A DNA stretch of 55,048 bases from an uncultured Saprospirales bacterium (GTDB lineage Bacteria > Bacteroidota > Bacteroidia > Chitinophagales > Saprospiraceae): assembly GCA_937864265.1 (NCBI GenBank), contig CALMIR010000175.1:1-55048 (forward strand), read 5' to 3'. The first letter of the stretch is position 1. The number at the start of each line of letters is the position of its first letter. Positions 24,413-33,450 of this stretch are shown piece after piece. The position numbers and the translations under genes were made by a program. The notes beneath the pieces are model-generated. The model was not told the DNA's origin. It did not search any database and saw only the letters and a program-made list of their open reading frames with translations.

Positions 24413-26455
24413 TTAAAGAGACCCTAGGTAGCTCAAAGCTTCTTCGTAAACATGCTCACCTGTAAAGCCAAATTTTTCATCCAATACCTGATACGGCGCC
24501 GAATAGCCGAAATGATCAAGCCCAATAGCTCTGCCCCTTGAGCCAACCAGCCCTTGCAGATTTACGGGCAACCCCGCAGTGAGCCCCAAAGCTGGTGTCT
24601 GTGTAGGCAATACCTTTTCCTGGTATTCCTTGGACTGATCGCGGAAAAGACCTTCAGAGGGTGCAGAAACGATGCGCACTTGCAAGCCCTTGCGCTCTTG
24701 TAGCAATCGAGCGCCTTCTACCATAGTAGCCACTTCCGATCCATTAGCAACCAGAATTAAATCGGGCTGGCCATTGGCGGCATCTTGTACGATATAAGCG
24801 CCTTGTTTGGCTGCTTGCGCCGCTTCAAATCGGCTTCCTTCAGCGGGCAGGTCTTTGATATTTTGCCGTGAAAGGATCAATCCGCTGGGGCCATCTGTCT
24901 TTTCCAGCGCCATCTGCCAGCAAACGGTCGTTTCGTGCACATCAGCCGGACGCAAAGCCAAAAAGCTGGTATGCCCAGAATGGTTTTTTACCTTTTCCAT
25001 GAGGCGGAGCTGGGCCTCTTGCTCGATAGGCTGATGGGTAGGGCCGTCTTCCCCTACGCGGAAAGCATCATGTGTCCAAATGAAAATAACTGGCTGCTCC
25101 ATCAGTGCTGCCAGGCGAATGGTTGGCTTCATGAAGTCAGAAAAAACAAAAAAGGTGGCACAAGCAGGTATAACCCCGCCATGGAGCGCCATGCCTACCG
25201 ACAAGGCAGCCATGGTCAACTCAGAAACCCCGGCTTGCAAGAAAGCACCGGAGAAATCGCCCTTGGTAAACGCCTTGGTCTTTTTCAAGAAAGCGTTGGT
25301 TTTGTCGCTATTGGAGAGATCGGCAGAGGCGACGATCATATTTTCGACGTGGTCGGCTAGATAGGACAATACGGCGGCAGAAGCGTTTCGGGTAGCATCG
25401 TTGGCTTTTTGAGCGATGCTGCTAAAGTCCAGTGCGGGTAATTGACGACTTAAAAAGCCGTCCAACTTCTTTGCCAAGGCCGGGTTTTCGGACTGCCATT
25501 TTTGATAAGCCGCTTTTTGCTGCTTGACGGCTTCCCGGCGCGACTCCACGACCTCGGCGTATCGAGCGCTTACTTCTGGAAATACGGCAAATGGATCAGT
25601 CGGATCGCCGCCCAGATTCAGAATGGTTTTATCAAAAGAAGCGCCGGCGCCACTTAGGGGTTGACCATGCGTTTCTACTTCCCCTTCAAAAGATTCGCCG
25701 CTTTCTGTCACCGCGCCCTTCCCCATCACCGTTTTTCCGATGATAAGAGAGGGGCGTTCGGTTTCCGCGATAGCGGCCTTTAAAGCGCTGCGGATGGCAT
25801 CCGGGTCGTTGCCGGGTATGGTGGTGACGTGCCAGCCCCAAGCTTCGTATTTTTTCGCGGTATCTTCGTTCATCACCTCGCTCACCGTAGTGGAAAGCTG
25901 AATATCATTGGCATCGTAAAACATAATGACATTCCCGAGACCCAAAAAGCCTGCTGTTCGACCAGCACCCTGGGCAATTTCCTCCTGAATACCACCGTCG
26001 GAAATGTAAATGAATGTTTTGTGCGCCATCCATTCGCCAAAGCGGGCTGCCAAAAAGCGCTCAGCAATTGCAGCACCAATACCAAAGGTGTGCCCCTGAC
26101 CCAATGGCCCGGAGGTGTTTTCTACGCCTCTATCCAAGTCCAACTCTGGGTGACCAGGCGTAGGGCTGCCCCATTGGCGGAAGTTTTTGAGGTCATCGGT
26201 TTGGTAATAACCTAAAAGGTGTAGTGTAGAATACAACATGGCCGACATGTGCCCCGGATCGAGGAAAAAGCGATCGCGGAAAGGCCAGCGCGTGTTGTCT
26301 GGATCAAACTGTAAGAATTCCGTAAAAAGGATGTTAATGTAATCGGCGCCGCCCATGGCACCACCGGGATGGCCTGATTTGGCTTTTTCTACCATGGCGG
26401 CAGAAAGGATGCGGATGTTATCGGCACAACGGGTTGCGAGTTCGTTCGGTGTCAC
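24413..26455 (-). CDS. tkt: Transketolase
   Basis: A 680-residue full-length transketolase. Thiamine diphosphate-binding elements are 'GPLGQGHTFGIGAAIA' (~115-130) and 'ISDGGIQEEIAQGAG' (~150-165, the GDG region as SDG). The pyrimidine domain has 'FRVGEDGPTHQPIEQEAQLR' near 465, and the C-terminal domain ends 'GRAIGLDHFGYSAPYQVLDEKFG'. It exchanges two-carbon units in the non-oxidative pentose phosphate pathway. The start is a GTG at 26453-26455, which gives the standard 'TPNELATRCADNIRILS' beginning. It is divergent from the Uma2 gene and may be co-transcribed with the MoxR/VWA genes downstream (18-base gap). Confidence 0.96.
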   Translation of the reverse strand: MTPNELATRCADNIRILSAAMVEKAKSGHPGGAMGGADYINILFTEFLQFDPDNTRWPFRDRFFLDPGHMSAMLYSTLHLLGYYQTDDLKNFRQWGSPTPGHPELDLDRGVENTSGPLGQGHTFGIGAAIAERFLAARFGEWMAHKTFIYISDGGIQEEIAQGAGRTAGFLGLGNVIMFYDANDIQLSTTVSEVMNEDTAKKYEAWGWHVTTIPGNDPDAIRSALKAAIAETERPSLIIGKTVMGKGAVTESGESFEGEVETHGQPLSGAGASFDKTILNLGGDPTDPFAVFPEVSARYAEVVESRREAVKQQKAAYQKWQSENPALAKKLDGFLSRQLPALDFSSIAQKANDATRNASAAVLSYLADHVENMIVASADLSNSDKTNAFLKKTKAFTKGDFSGAFLQAGVSELTMAALSVGMALHGGVIPACATFFVFSDFMKPTIRLAALMEQPVIFIWTHDAFRVGEDGPTHQPIEQEAQLRLMEKVKNHSGHTSFLALRPADVHETTVCWQMALEKTDGPSGLILSRQNIKDLPAEGSRFEAAQAAKQGAYIVQDAANGQPDLILVANGSEVATMVEGARLLQERKGLQVRIVSAPSEGLFRDQSKEYQEKVLPTQTPALGLTAGLPVNLQGLVGSRGRAIGLDHFGYSAPYQVLDEKFGFTGEHVYEEALSYLGSL

Positions 26456-26544
26456 TGTTTTTTATCGGCGAATATAGGACTTTTGGAATTTTTGAGAGCA
26501 GTTTATCCGTTTTTAAGCGTATCTTTAAGCTCAAAACCATCATT

Positions 26545-27102
26545 ATGGGCGCACAATTGCAGCAAAGATTAATATCTGTTGATGAATACCACCGTATGAT
26601 CGAGATAGGAATATTTTCAAAGGGAGAAAAGTTGGAGTTGTTGAATGGAAAACTGGTTTTTATGAGTCCGATAGGTAGTAAGCATGCAGGCTGTCTGGAT
26701 AAAATAGCCGAGCTTTTTATCCAGTGTTTCATTGGAAAGGCGAGGGTTCGGGTTCAAAACCCTCTATTATTGCCGAATTACTCCGAGCCTGAACCCGATA
26801 TTGCTGTGGTCAAACGCAAGCCCAACTACTACACCGACCGCCATCCCCAAGCCGACGAGGTATATCTGATTGTGGAAGTAGCCGATACTTCGCTGGAAAT
26901 AGACCGGGAAGAAAAATACAAGCTGTACGCCTCTGCCAATATTCCGGTTTACTGGATTGTCAACCTGAGGGACAATTGCCTGGAGGTTTATACCGAGCCT
27001 TTAGGCGAGTTGTACAAAAATAGACGCCTTTTTCTTCCCGGCGATATGGTTGAGTTGCCTCATTTGGATCAGCAAATTGCAGTGAACGATTTGTTGATAT
27101 GA
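26545..27102 (+). CDS. Uma2 family (DUF820) restriction-endonuclease-fold protein
   Basis: 185 residues from the ATG at 26545; an earlier start at 26434 would overlap the transketolase start and has no family support. It has the Uma2 PD-(D/E)XK signature: 'KGEKLELLNGKLVFMSP' near 25-40, 'EPEPDIAVVKR' near 83 and 'DEVYLIVEVADTSLEIDREEKY' near 103-124. The E-x-D...ExV pattern forms the predicted nuclease site. Uma2 proteins are greatly expanded in cyanobacteria and present in Bacteroidota; their function is not established. It converges on the BNR protein gene, 5 bases away. Confidence 0.85.
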   Translation: MGAQLQQRLISVDEYHRMIEIGIFSKGEKLELLNGKLVFMSPIGSKHAGCLDKIAELFIQCFIGKARVRVQNPLLLPNYSEPEPDIAVVKRKPNYYTDRHPQADEVYLIVEVADTSLEIDREEKYKLYASANIPVYWIVNLRDNCLEVYTEPLGELYKNRRLFLPGDMVELPHLDQQIAVNDLLI

Positions 27103-27107
27103 CCTGT

Positions 27108-28364
27108 TTAGCGTTGCTTTAATAAAGGAGTGCTAAAAATGCCTTCGTTTACTTGCAAACCAACCAGTAAAAATGCCTGTGATAAATCACCAATCTTAAT
27201 ATTCATTTTATGTTGACCTGCTGGCAATCGGCCATTGAAAATACGGGCGATTAATCGGCCTTGTTGGTCATACAAGTTCAAATCAACGTTGTTCTTATCA
27301 GGCAAACTGAAGTCAATAACAGCTTCGTCGGAGGCGGGATTAGGAGAAACCGTGAGCGCGGGATCAAATAGCCTGCTTGAAATCTCGGCGCTCAAACCCA
27401 CTAATGTAGAGTCTTGATATTTATAAACACCAGCCCCGGAAGCAAAGCCGAAATTTGCATTAAAAAACTGAAATCGGTTGTAATTGCCGCCGAATGGAAC
27501 AAGTTCCCAAGTATTTCCACCATCTTCTGTTGCAAAAAATCCGTTGCCATATCCACCCATCCATCCTTTTAGGGGTGTCACGAATCCCACGCCTTGGGCA
27601 TCGCCAATGGGCACTGGTTTTTTTACCCAGGAGAGACCGCCATCGTCAGATTTTAACAACCACCCCATCGCCCCGAAAGTCTGTACCGATCCCACGGCAT
27701 GTTGTTCATCAATAAATTGTAGTTTCCACACATAATCGCCTGCGGAAAAAGTGTTGAACACCTCTTCCCAGCTTTCACCTCCATCGGTTGTATAGAGAAT
27801 GATACCGCCATTCGAGCCACGCCCACATACTAAACCCGTATCACGGGAAAAGAAATGCACATCAATCAATCCTTCCGCATAATCGGAAAGGTTGAGTGAA
27901 TCCCAGGAGATCCCCCGATCTTCTGTGCGAAGGATAAAAGCAGGCCCAAACCAGGCGCCTACAGCTAGAAGCGTCGAATCGCCCAAATGTTGCATGCCGC
28001 AAACGCCCGTTGGTGTCATAGGCAATTCACCTGTTATATCTTCCCAGGTTTCGCCGCCGTCGCTGGTGCGCAAAAATACTTCGTCGAGCGTTCCTGCAAA
28101 TCCCAATTGGCTGTCAAAGAAGTCAACGCTTCGGATGTAGTAGTTGCTTTGGTACTGAAGGTCCCAGCTTTCTCCCCCGTTTTGCGTTCGGGAAACGGTG
28201 CCAAAACCACCTACTGTCCAGCCAGTATCAGGATGGATGAAAAACAGATCTTCCAGACGGCCGCCGCCATTCATGACATTCGAGGTAGGTGTCCAAACAG
28301 ATTGGGCATGAGTAGCTATCCCAACTCCAGCAATGATAAGTGTGGTTAATAATTTCGTTTTCAT
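27108..28364 (-). CDS. Ycf48-like/BNR-repeat secreted protein with T9SS sorting domain
   Basis: A 418-residue protein with an N-terminal signal peptide ('LLTTLIIAGVGIATHAQ', cleaved near residue 21). The body is a beta-propeller of Ycf48/BNR repeats ('TQNGGESWDLQY', 'TSDGGETWEDI', 'TTDGGESWEEV', 'SDDGGLSWVKK'). The last ~85 residues ('LTVSPNPASDEAVIDFS' onward) form a type A T9SS sorting domain. It resembles the 845-residue propeller protein at 16128-18665 in design but is much shorter and not a close copy. The role at the cell surface is unknown. Confidence 0.87.
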   Translation of the reverse strand: MKTKLLTTLIIAGVGIATHAQSVWTPTSNVMNGGGRLEDLFFIHPDTGWTVGGFGTVSRTQNGGESWDLQYQSNYYIRSVDFFDSQLGFAGTLDEVFLRTSDGGETWEDITGELPMTPTGVCGMQHLGDSTLLAVGAWFGPAFILRTEDRGISWDSLNLSDYAEGLIDVHFFSRDTGLVCGRGSNGGIILYTTDGGESWEEVFNTFSAGDYVWKLQFIDEQHAVGSVQTFGAMGWLLKSDDGGLSWVKKPVPIGDAQGVGFVTPLKGWMGGYGNGFFATEDGGNTWELVPFGGNYNRFQFFNANFGFASGAGVYKYQDSTLVGLSAEISSRLFDPALTVSPNPASDEAVIDFSLPDKNNVDLNLYDQQGRLIARIFNGRLPAGQHKMNIKIGDLSQAFLLVGLQVNEGIFSTPLLKQR

Positions 28365-28373
28365 AGCAAAATG

Positions 28374-28416
28374 ATTTTAAAAAAATGGTGATGACCTGAA
28401 TCGCCAGATCATCACC
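28374..28416 (-). terminator. Rho-independent terminator of the aldehyde dehydrogenase gene
   Basis: On the minus strand GGTGATGA..TCATCACC (28387-28394 and 28409-28416) forms a stem of eight perfect pairs, extended by partial pairing, directly followed by a T run (28379-28386 as A residues on the plus strand). It lies 20 bases after the stop of the aldehyde dehydrogenase gene. Confidence 0.8.
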
Positions 28417-28436
28417 ACAAGAATATATAAATTATA

Positions 28437-29963
28437 TTATAGGTCAAACTTGATGCCCTGTGCCAAAGGCACGGTTGTGCTGTAATTGATGGTATTGGTC
28501 TGGCGGCGCATGTAGGCTTTCCAGGCATCAGAACCACTTTCACGACCGCCGCCGGTTTCCTTTTCACCGCCAAAAGCTCCCCCAATTTCCGCTCCGCTAG
28601 TACCGATATTGACATTGGCAATGCCGCAATCAGAGCCTGCTGTTGAAAGGAAATATTCTGCTTCCCGCAGATTGGTCGTCATAATGGCAGAAGATAAGCC
28701 CTGGGGAACGTTGTTTTGCATGGCCACAGCTTCTTCGATGGTTTTGTACTTCATCAGATACAAGATCGGCGCAAAGGTTTCGTGCTGCACGATGGCGTAG
28801 TGGTTTTCCACTTCGGCAATACAGGGCTTCACATAGCAGCCACTTTCATAGCCTTTGCCCTCCAGCACGCCGCCTTCAACGGCGAATTTCCCCCCTTCTT
28901 TTTTCACAGCTTCCAACGCTTTGAGGTACATATCCACGGCGTGGGTATCGATCAGGGGGCCAACGTGATTTTTCTCATCCAAGGGGTCGCCGATGCGCAA
29001 TTGCTGGTAAGCGTTGACCAGTTTTTGTTTTAAATCATCGTAAATGGAATCGTGTACAATCAAGCGGCGGGTACTGGTACAACGCTGGCCAGCCGTGCCA
29101 ACCGCCCCAAATACGGCGCTGGTGACCACCACTTTCATATCGGCATCCGGCGTAACAATAATGGCGTTGTTGCCACCCAACTCCAACAAGCTGCGGCCCA
29201 AGCGCTGCGCCACCACAGCACCTACTTTTTGCCCCATACGGGTACTTCCGGTAGCGGAAATCAAAGGCACTCGCGTATCCGTTGTCAGCATTTCTCCGAT
29301 TTTATAATCACCGGTGATCAGGCTGACCACCCCTTCGGGCACTTCGTTGTCTTCCAGCACGCGGTGGAAGATATTTTGGCAGGCTACACCACAAAGTGGG
29401 GCTTTTTCAGAAGGTTTCCACACCACAACATCGCCACAGATCATCGCAATCATCGCATTCCAAGACCAAACGGCCACCGGAAAATTAAAAGCGGAAATAA
29501 CCCCTACAATGCCCAGTGGATGCCACTGCTCGTACATGCGGTGATGCGGACGTTCAGAGTGCATGGAAAGGCCATATAGTTGGCGGGAAAGCCCTACAGA
29601 AAAGTCGCAAATGTCAATCATTTCCTGTACTTCACCCCAGCCTTCCTGCAAGCTTTTGCCCATTTCGTAAGACACCAAGCGCCCTAGCGGGTCTTTGAAC
29701 TTTCGCAGCTCCTCACCGTACTGGCGCACAATTTCTCCTCGTTTTGGGGCTGGAATTTCCCGCCAAATGCGAAAAGCGGCCTGGGCTTTGCCGATGACTT
29801 GCTCGTATTCTTCAGGATTTGTCTTGCTGACGCTGCCAATCAGTTCACCATCCACCGGAGAGACGGATTTGATGTATTTTCCGGAGTTGCTCGATTCAAT
29901 ACCTGTACTAGTACCTGCATTGAATTTCCTGATTCCCAGTTTTTTCAAAAAACTATGATTCAT
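28437..29963 (-). CDS. Aldehyde dehydrogenase, ALDH7/antiquitin-like (alpha-aminoadipic semialdehyde dehydrogenase type)
   Basis: 508 residues from the ATG at 29961-29963; a longer frame to 30026 would add 21 basic residues and overlap a repeat element, so it is not preferred. The catalytic Cys is C295 in 'GTAGQRCTSTRR', the general base region is 'SLLELGGNNAIIV', and 'FNFPVAVWSWN' and 'VVWKPSEKAPL' bind NAD. The sequence pattern is that of ALDH7 (antiquitin / L-piperidine-6-carboxylate dehydrogenase), which oxidises alpha-aminoadipic semialdehyde in lysine breakdown. Substrate assignment is by family; no other lysine-pathway gene is adjacent. Confidence 0.88.
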   Translation of the reverse strand: MNHSFLKKLGIRKFNAGTSTGIESSNSGKYIKSVSPVDGELIGSVSKTNPEEYEQVIGKAQAAFRIWREIPAPKRGEIVRQYGEELRKFKDPLGRLVSYEMGKSLQEGWGEVQEMIDICDFSVGLSRQLYGLSMHSERPHHRMYEQWHPLGIVGVISAFNFPVAVWSWNAMIAMICGDVVVWKPSEKAPLCGVACQNIFHRVLEDNEVPEGVVSLITGDYKIGEMLTTDTRVPLISATGSTRMGQKVGAVVAQRLGRSLLELGGNNAIIVTPDADMKVVVTSAVFGAVGTAGQRCTSTRRLIVHDSIYDDLKQKLVNAYQQLRIGDPLDEKNHVGPLIDTHAVDMYLKALEAVKKEGGKFAVEGGVLEGKGYESGCYVKPCIAEVENHYAIVQHETFAPILYLMKYKTIEEAVAMQNNVPQGLSSAIMTTNLREAEYFLSTAGSDCGIANVNIGTSGAEIGGAFGGEKETGGGRESGSDAWKAYMRRQTNTINYSTTVPLAQGIKFDL

Positions 29964-30015
29964 GGATACTTTGGTTTTATTTTTCAGTAATGCCCGCAAA
30001 AGTAAAGAAAAAACC

Positions 30016-30166
30016 TTCTTTGACAAATGGAGTGGGAAAAGACTTAGCGGAAAGCAGGCCGACTGTAAGGAGCAATGATTTTCGCTTGCCGTATTTAAAG
30101 TAGGTTATTTATCCTAAAACCTGCTTTAGGTACCGCATTGAATTAATCACACCATTTGTCAAAGAA
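30016..30166. repeat. Family-2 terminal-inverted-repeat element, copy 2 (longest)
   Basis: Perfect 15-bp terminal inverted repeats TTCTTTGACAAATGG (30016-30030) and CCATTTGTCAAAGAA (30152-30166) bound a 151-bp unit. It carries GTGGGAAAAGACTTA just inside the left end, shared exactly with copy 3. An inner inverted repeat (TAAAGTAGGTT at 30096-30106, AACCTGCTTTA at 30118-30128) makes a second hairpin. It lies between the divergent aldehyde dehydrogenase and small secreted protein genes, so it may carry or disturb their promoters. Confidence 0.75.
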
Positions 30167-30299
30167 CTAGAAAAAATAGTATCAAGTGATGTTATAACAG
30201 CGCTTGATAGGCAAGGTGCAACCTTCTTACCAGAAAGTTTTCTTTAGCCATACAGGTTCAGCTACTCTGGAAATTCAAATACCTTCAAAACCCCACATC

Positions 30300-30659
30300 A
30301 TGAAGCTTTACCTATCGAGCCTGTTTTTTCTATGGACTTTTTCCTCACTGGCACAAGGCGATTTATGCCCGTGTATGTTGCAGGATGATCCAATCGGCTG
30401 GGAAGTATCTGCACCCAATATGCCGCCAGAACCTCCGCCACTGCTTTACCAAATAACAGTAGCTGAACCAGAACCAACAGACGAGCCGATATTCATTCCG
30501 GCACCGATTAATGATCCTGAAGAAATGGAGGAAATAGTGCAAGTGGAAAAAAAACAGTCGGCTGTTGCCAAAACCAAGCACAAAAAGTCGAAGCGGTTTA
30601 TCCTGCCGAAAAGGAAGCACAAGCTGCGCCGCTACAGTGGCCAATGCCCGGCTTTTTGA
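30300..30659 (+). CDS. Small secreted protein of unknown function
   Basis: 119 residues from the ATG at 30300; a start at 30204 would place 32 non-signal residues ahead of the signal peptide. A signal peptide ('LYLSSLFFLWTFSSLAQ') is followed by a Cys pair ('DLCPCML'), a Pro/Glu-rich stretch ('PPEPPPLLYQITVAEPEPTDEP') and a very basic C terminus ('KTKHKKSKRFILPKRKHKLRR'). No domain is recognised. The split acidic-then-basic layout suggests a short cell-envelope protein. It is ~125 bases ahead of the BamA-like gene. Confidence 0.6.
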   Translation: MKLYLSSLFFLWTFSSLAQGDLCPCMLQDDPIGWEVSAPNMPPEPPPLLYQITVAEPEPTDEPIFIPAPINDPEEMEEIVQVEKKQSAVAKTKHKKSKRFILPKRKHKLRRYSGQCPAF

Positions 30660-30728
30660 AAAAGCAATACAACCATTCTGGGGTGAAAAGACTCTTTTAA
30701 GCGCATTTTTTAGCATTAGCTTGGCTTT

Positions 30729-30761
30729 TTTGTGGTAAAGCCGGGTAAAACCTTATTTTTG
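30729..30761 (+). promoter_or_regulatory. Promoter for the BamA-like gene
   Basis: TTTG at 30729-30732, a 21-base spacer and TATTTTTG at 30754-30761 match the Bacteroidota -33/-7 boxes. The transcript would start near 30767, leaving a leader of only about 20 bases before the ATG at 30786. Confidence 0.55.
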
Positions 30762-30785
30762 CGTTTCATTTGAAAAAAGAGCTGC

Positions 30786-33335
30786 ATGCAATCTGCTGTG
30801 AATAAAGTTGTGCTTTTGTTTTTGTGTGGTCTGATGACACCCTTTTTGAGCCTAGCTCAGTCGGCACAACAAGACACGATCCTCCCGGTTTTTAAATACG
30901 ACGACCCTGCCGACTATGAAATTGGTGGGATAAAAGTGATTGGCGCCGAATTCAGCGACGACAACGCGATCATTAGCATTGCCGGGTTCAAGGTCGGTGA
31001 AAAAATCAGAATACCTGGATCGGATATTCAAAAGGCATTGAAATCCTTGTGGAAACTTCGCCTGTTTACGGATGTTCAGATCATCAAGGAAAAAACAATT
31101 GGAAACGTTGTCTTTCTGGAAATAATCGTTCAGGAAAGGCCACGCTTGTCCAAACATTCCTATCAAGGCATCAAAAAATCCTACCACGATGACCTAAACG
31201 ATGACGTCAACAAATACCTGCTCAAAGGCGGTATTGTAACAGACAATGTAAAGGTAAATGCAGCCGAGTCCATAGAAGACTACTTTATCGGCAAAGGTTA
31301 TCTCGATGCCTCATGCTTGGTCATAGAAGCGCCCGATTCCAGCCGCGTCAATTCCGTGCAATTGATCTTTGATGTGAACCGGGGCGAACGCATTAAAATT
31401 CAGGAAATTTCCTTTTCCGGGGTAGAAGCTGTTAAAGATAAGAAGTTGCGCCGGAAAATGGAGAAGACCAAGCAGAAAGGCCGCATTTTTGCTTCCTCCA
31501 AATTCATCAAAGACGAATACGACCCCGATAAGGACAAAATAGTTGCTTACTACAATACCCTGGGATACCGCGATGCTAAAATTCTAAGCGATAGCATCTG
31601 GCGGGAAGAAGACGGCGATCTGCGCATCCACCTGACCATTGACGAAGGCAATCAGTATTACTTTAGAAATATCACTTGGAAGGGCAATTCTATTTACGAA
31701 ACCGCAACCCTGACGGAAGTGTTAGGCATTTCTGCCGGCGATATTTATAACCAGGAATTGCTGGAAACCAGGCTTCGTTTTAGCCAGGATGGCCGCGACA
31801 TCAGCACCTTGTACATGGACAATGGCTACCTGTTTTTCCAGGTAGATCCCATTGAAGTAGCGGTAGAGGACGACTCCATCGATTTGGAACTCCGCATATT
31901 TGAAGGGCCACAAGCCACAATCGACAAAGTGGTGATCCAGGGCAATGACCGCACGCACGAACACGTGATTCGCCGGGAGTTGCGCACCCGACCAGGGCAA
32001 AAATTCAGCCGCTCTGATATCATCCGTTCTCAGCGCGAAATCATCAACCTAGGCTATTTCAACCCAGAAACGCTGGGTATCAATACGCCGGTCAATCCGC
32101 AACGCGGCACCGTGGATATTGAATATACCGTGGAGGAAAAGCCATCCGACCAGTTGGAGTTGTCCGCAGGTTGGGGGGGCAACCGCCAGGTCATTGGCAC
32201 ATTGGGGGTATCGTTCAATAACTTTTCTCTGCGCAATATTTTCAACAAAGAAGCTTGGAATCCGTTGCCCCAGGGCGATGGCCAACGCTTATCGCTGCGC
32301 GCTCAAACCAATGGCGATTTTTATCAATCCTACAATATTTCATTGACCGAGCCGTGGCTGGGGGGCAAAAAGCCTACGTCGCTTACCGTTGCTGGCTTTT
32401 TGAACCGTTTTGCTTTCGGCTTGCGGGGCACCGATTCTTACCAAAGCTTTAGTATCAAGCAAGTATCCATCAGTTTAGGTACTCGTTTGAAATGGCCGGA
32501 TGACAACTTCGTGGCCAGCACTGCCATCAACATCCAAACGCTTGGTCTCAATAACTGGTCCAGAGGGCTTTTCCGTTCTGATGATGGAGAAATTGTTACA
32601 GAAGGCAATTACAACAACTTTAGCTTGACGCAAACGCTGGCTCGTACTACCATCAACGATCCAATTTTCCCCAAAGATGGGGCTAAAATATCGCTGTCGC
32701 TGCAACTGACCCTGCCATATTCTTTGTTCAACAAGGATAAAGACTACAGCGAACTACCCGCTCAGGAACGGTTCCGCTACCTGGAATACCATAAATGGCG
32801 CTTCGAGGCGGAATGGTACACTTCCATCGTAGGTAATTTGGTATTCAAGGCACAAGCTAAAATCGGTTTGCTGGGCTTCTACAATCGCGAAGTTGGTACT
32901 TCTCCTTTCGAGCGCTTCCAGTTGGGAGGCGATGGTATCAACAACCAGCAATTTGGCTTTGCCGGGGTGGACATTATCTCCCTGCGCGGCTATGAAGTCA
33001 GCGACCTGCCTGCCAACTTGGATCCATCAGGAGGTAATTCTGCTACTCCTTTGTTCGATAAGTTTACCTTGGAATTGCGCTATCCACTATCGCTCAATCC
33101 TACTTCTACCATATATGTGCTGGGCTTTCTACAAGGCGGCAATGCCTGGCGGGAACTGCGCGACTTCAATCCTTTTGACGTGAAACGCTCGGCGGGTCTC
33201 GGTTTAAGGGTCTTCTTGCCTATGTTTGGCGTACTGGGCTTTGATTATGGCGTCGGTTTCGACAAAGCGACTTCTGATCGCTCTTTGCAAACATTGGGTG
33301 ATTTTAATATCATTCTGGGCTTTGAACCGGAATAG
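30786..33335 (+). CDS. BamA/Omp85-family outer membrane assembly protein
   Basis: An 849-residue outer-membrane protein. A signal peptide (~1-25, 'VVLLFLCGLMTPFLSLAQ') is followed by POTRA domains to ~residue 450; typical POTRA pieces are 'EIGGIKVIGAEFSDDNAI', 'IKIQEISFSGVEAVKDKK' and 'ATIDKVVIQGNDRTHEHVI'. The rest is a 16-strand Omp85 barrel containing 'GFAGVDIISLRGYEV', near the conserved RGxxV/L6 region. BamA folds and inserts outer-membrane beta-barrels. It is not beside uppS or skp/ompH, the usual Bacteroidota bamA neighbours, and it ends 'IILGFEPE' with the aromatic residue three from the end. It may thus be the main BamA in a moved position or a second copy. Confidence 0.88.
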   Translation: MQSAVNKVVLLFLCGLMTPFLSLAQSAQQDTILPVFKYDDPADYEIGGIKVIGAEFSDDNAIISIAGFKVGEKIRIPGSDIQKALKSLWKLRLFTDVQIIKEKTIGNVVFLEIIVQERPRLSKHSYQGIKKSYHDDLNDDVNKYLLKGGIVTDNVKVNAAESIEDYFIGKGYLDASCLVIEAPDSSRVNSVQLIFDVNRGERIKIQEISFSGVEAVKDKKLRRKMEKTKQKGRIFASSKFIKDEYDPDKDKIVAYYNTLGYRDAKILSDSIWREEDGDLRIHLTIDEGNQYYFRNITWKGNSIYETATLTEVLGISAGDIYNQELLETRLRFSQDGRDISTLYMDNGYLFFQVDPIEVAVEDDSIDLELRIFEGPQATIDKVVIQGNDRTHEHVIRRELRTRPGQKFSRSDIIRSQREIINLGYFNPETLGINTPVNPQRGTVDIEYTVEEKPSDQLELSAGWGGNRQVIGTLGVSFNNFSLRNIFNKEAWNPLPQGDGQRLSLRAQTNGDFYQSYNISLTEPWLGGKKPTSLTVAGFLNRFAFGLRGTDSYQSFSIKQVSISLGTRLKWPDDNFVASTAINIQTLGLNNWSRGLFRSDDGEIVTEGNYNNFSLTQTLARTTINDPIFPKDGAKISLSLQLTLPYSLFNKDKDYSELPAQERFRYLEYHKWRFEAEWYTSIVGNLVFKAQAKIGLLGFYNREVGTSPFERFQLGGDGINNQQFGFAGVDIISLRGYEVSDLPANLDPSGGNSATPLFDKFTLELRYPLSLNPTSTIYVLGFLQGGNAWRELRDFNPFDVKRSAGLGLRVFLPMFGVLGFDYGVGFDKATSDRSLQTLGDFNIILGFEPE

Positions 33336-33351
33336 GAGTTGGGGAGTTTCA

Positions 33352-33389
33352 AGTTTCTGGTTTCTGGTCTCTGGTTGAAACCAGAAACT
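33352..33389 (+). terminator. Terminator hairpin after the BamA-like gene
   Basis: AGTTTCTGGTTTC (33352-33364) and GAAACCAGAAACT (33377-33389) form a perfect 13-bp stem with a 12-base loop, 17 bases beyond the stop. It is followed by AAAAATTTG and not a T run, so termination strength is uncertain. The next promoter starts six bases further on. Confidence 0.6.
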
Positions 33390-33394
33390 AAAAA

Positions 33395-33426
33395 TTTGTC
33401 TCATTTCCAGAAATACCCTACCTTGT
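33395..33426 (+). promoter_or_regulatory. Promoter for the M3 peptidase gene
   Basis: TTTG at 33395-33398, a 20-base spacer and TACCTTGT at 33419-33426 fit the TTTG / TAnnTTTG pattern with one deviation in the -7 box. The leader to the ATG at 33451 would be about 18 bases. Its position right after the terminator hairpin supports separate transcription from the BamA-like gene. Confidence 0.5.
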
Positions 33427-33450
33427 TTGCCCAATCAATAAAAGGGAAAC

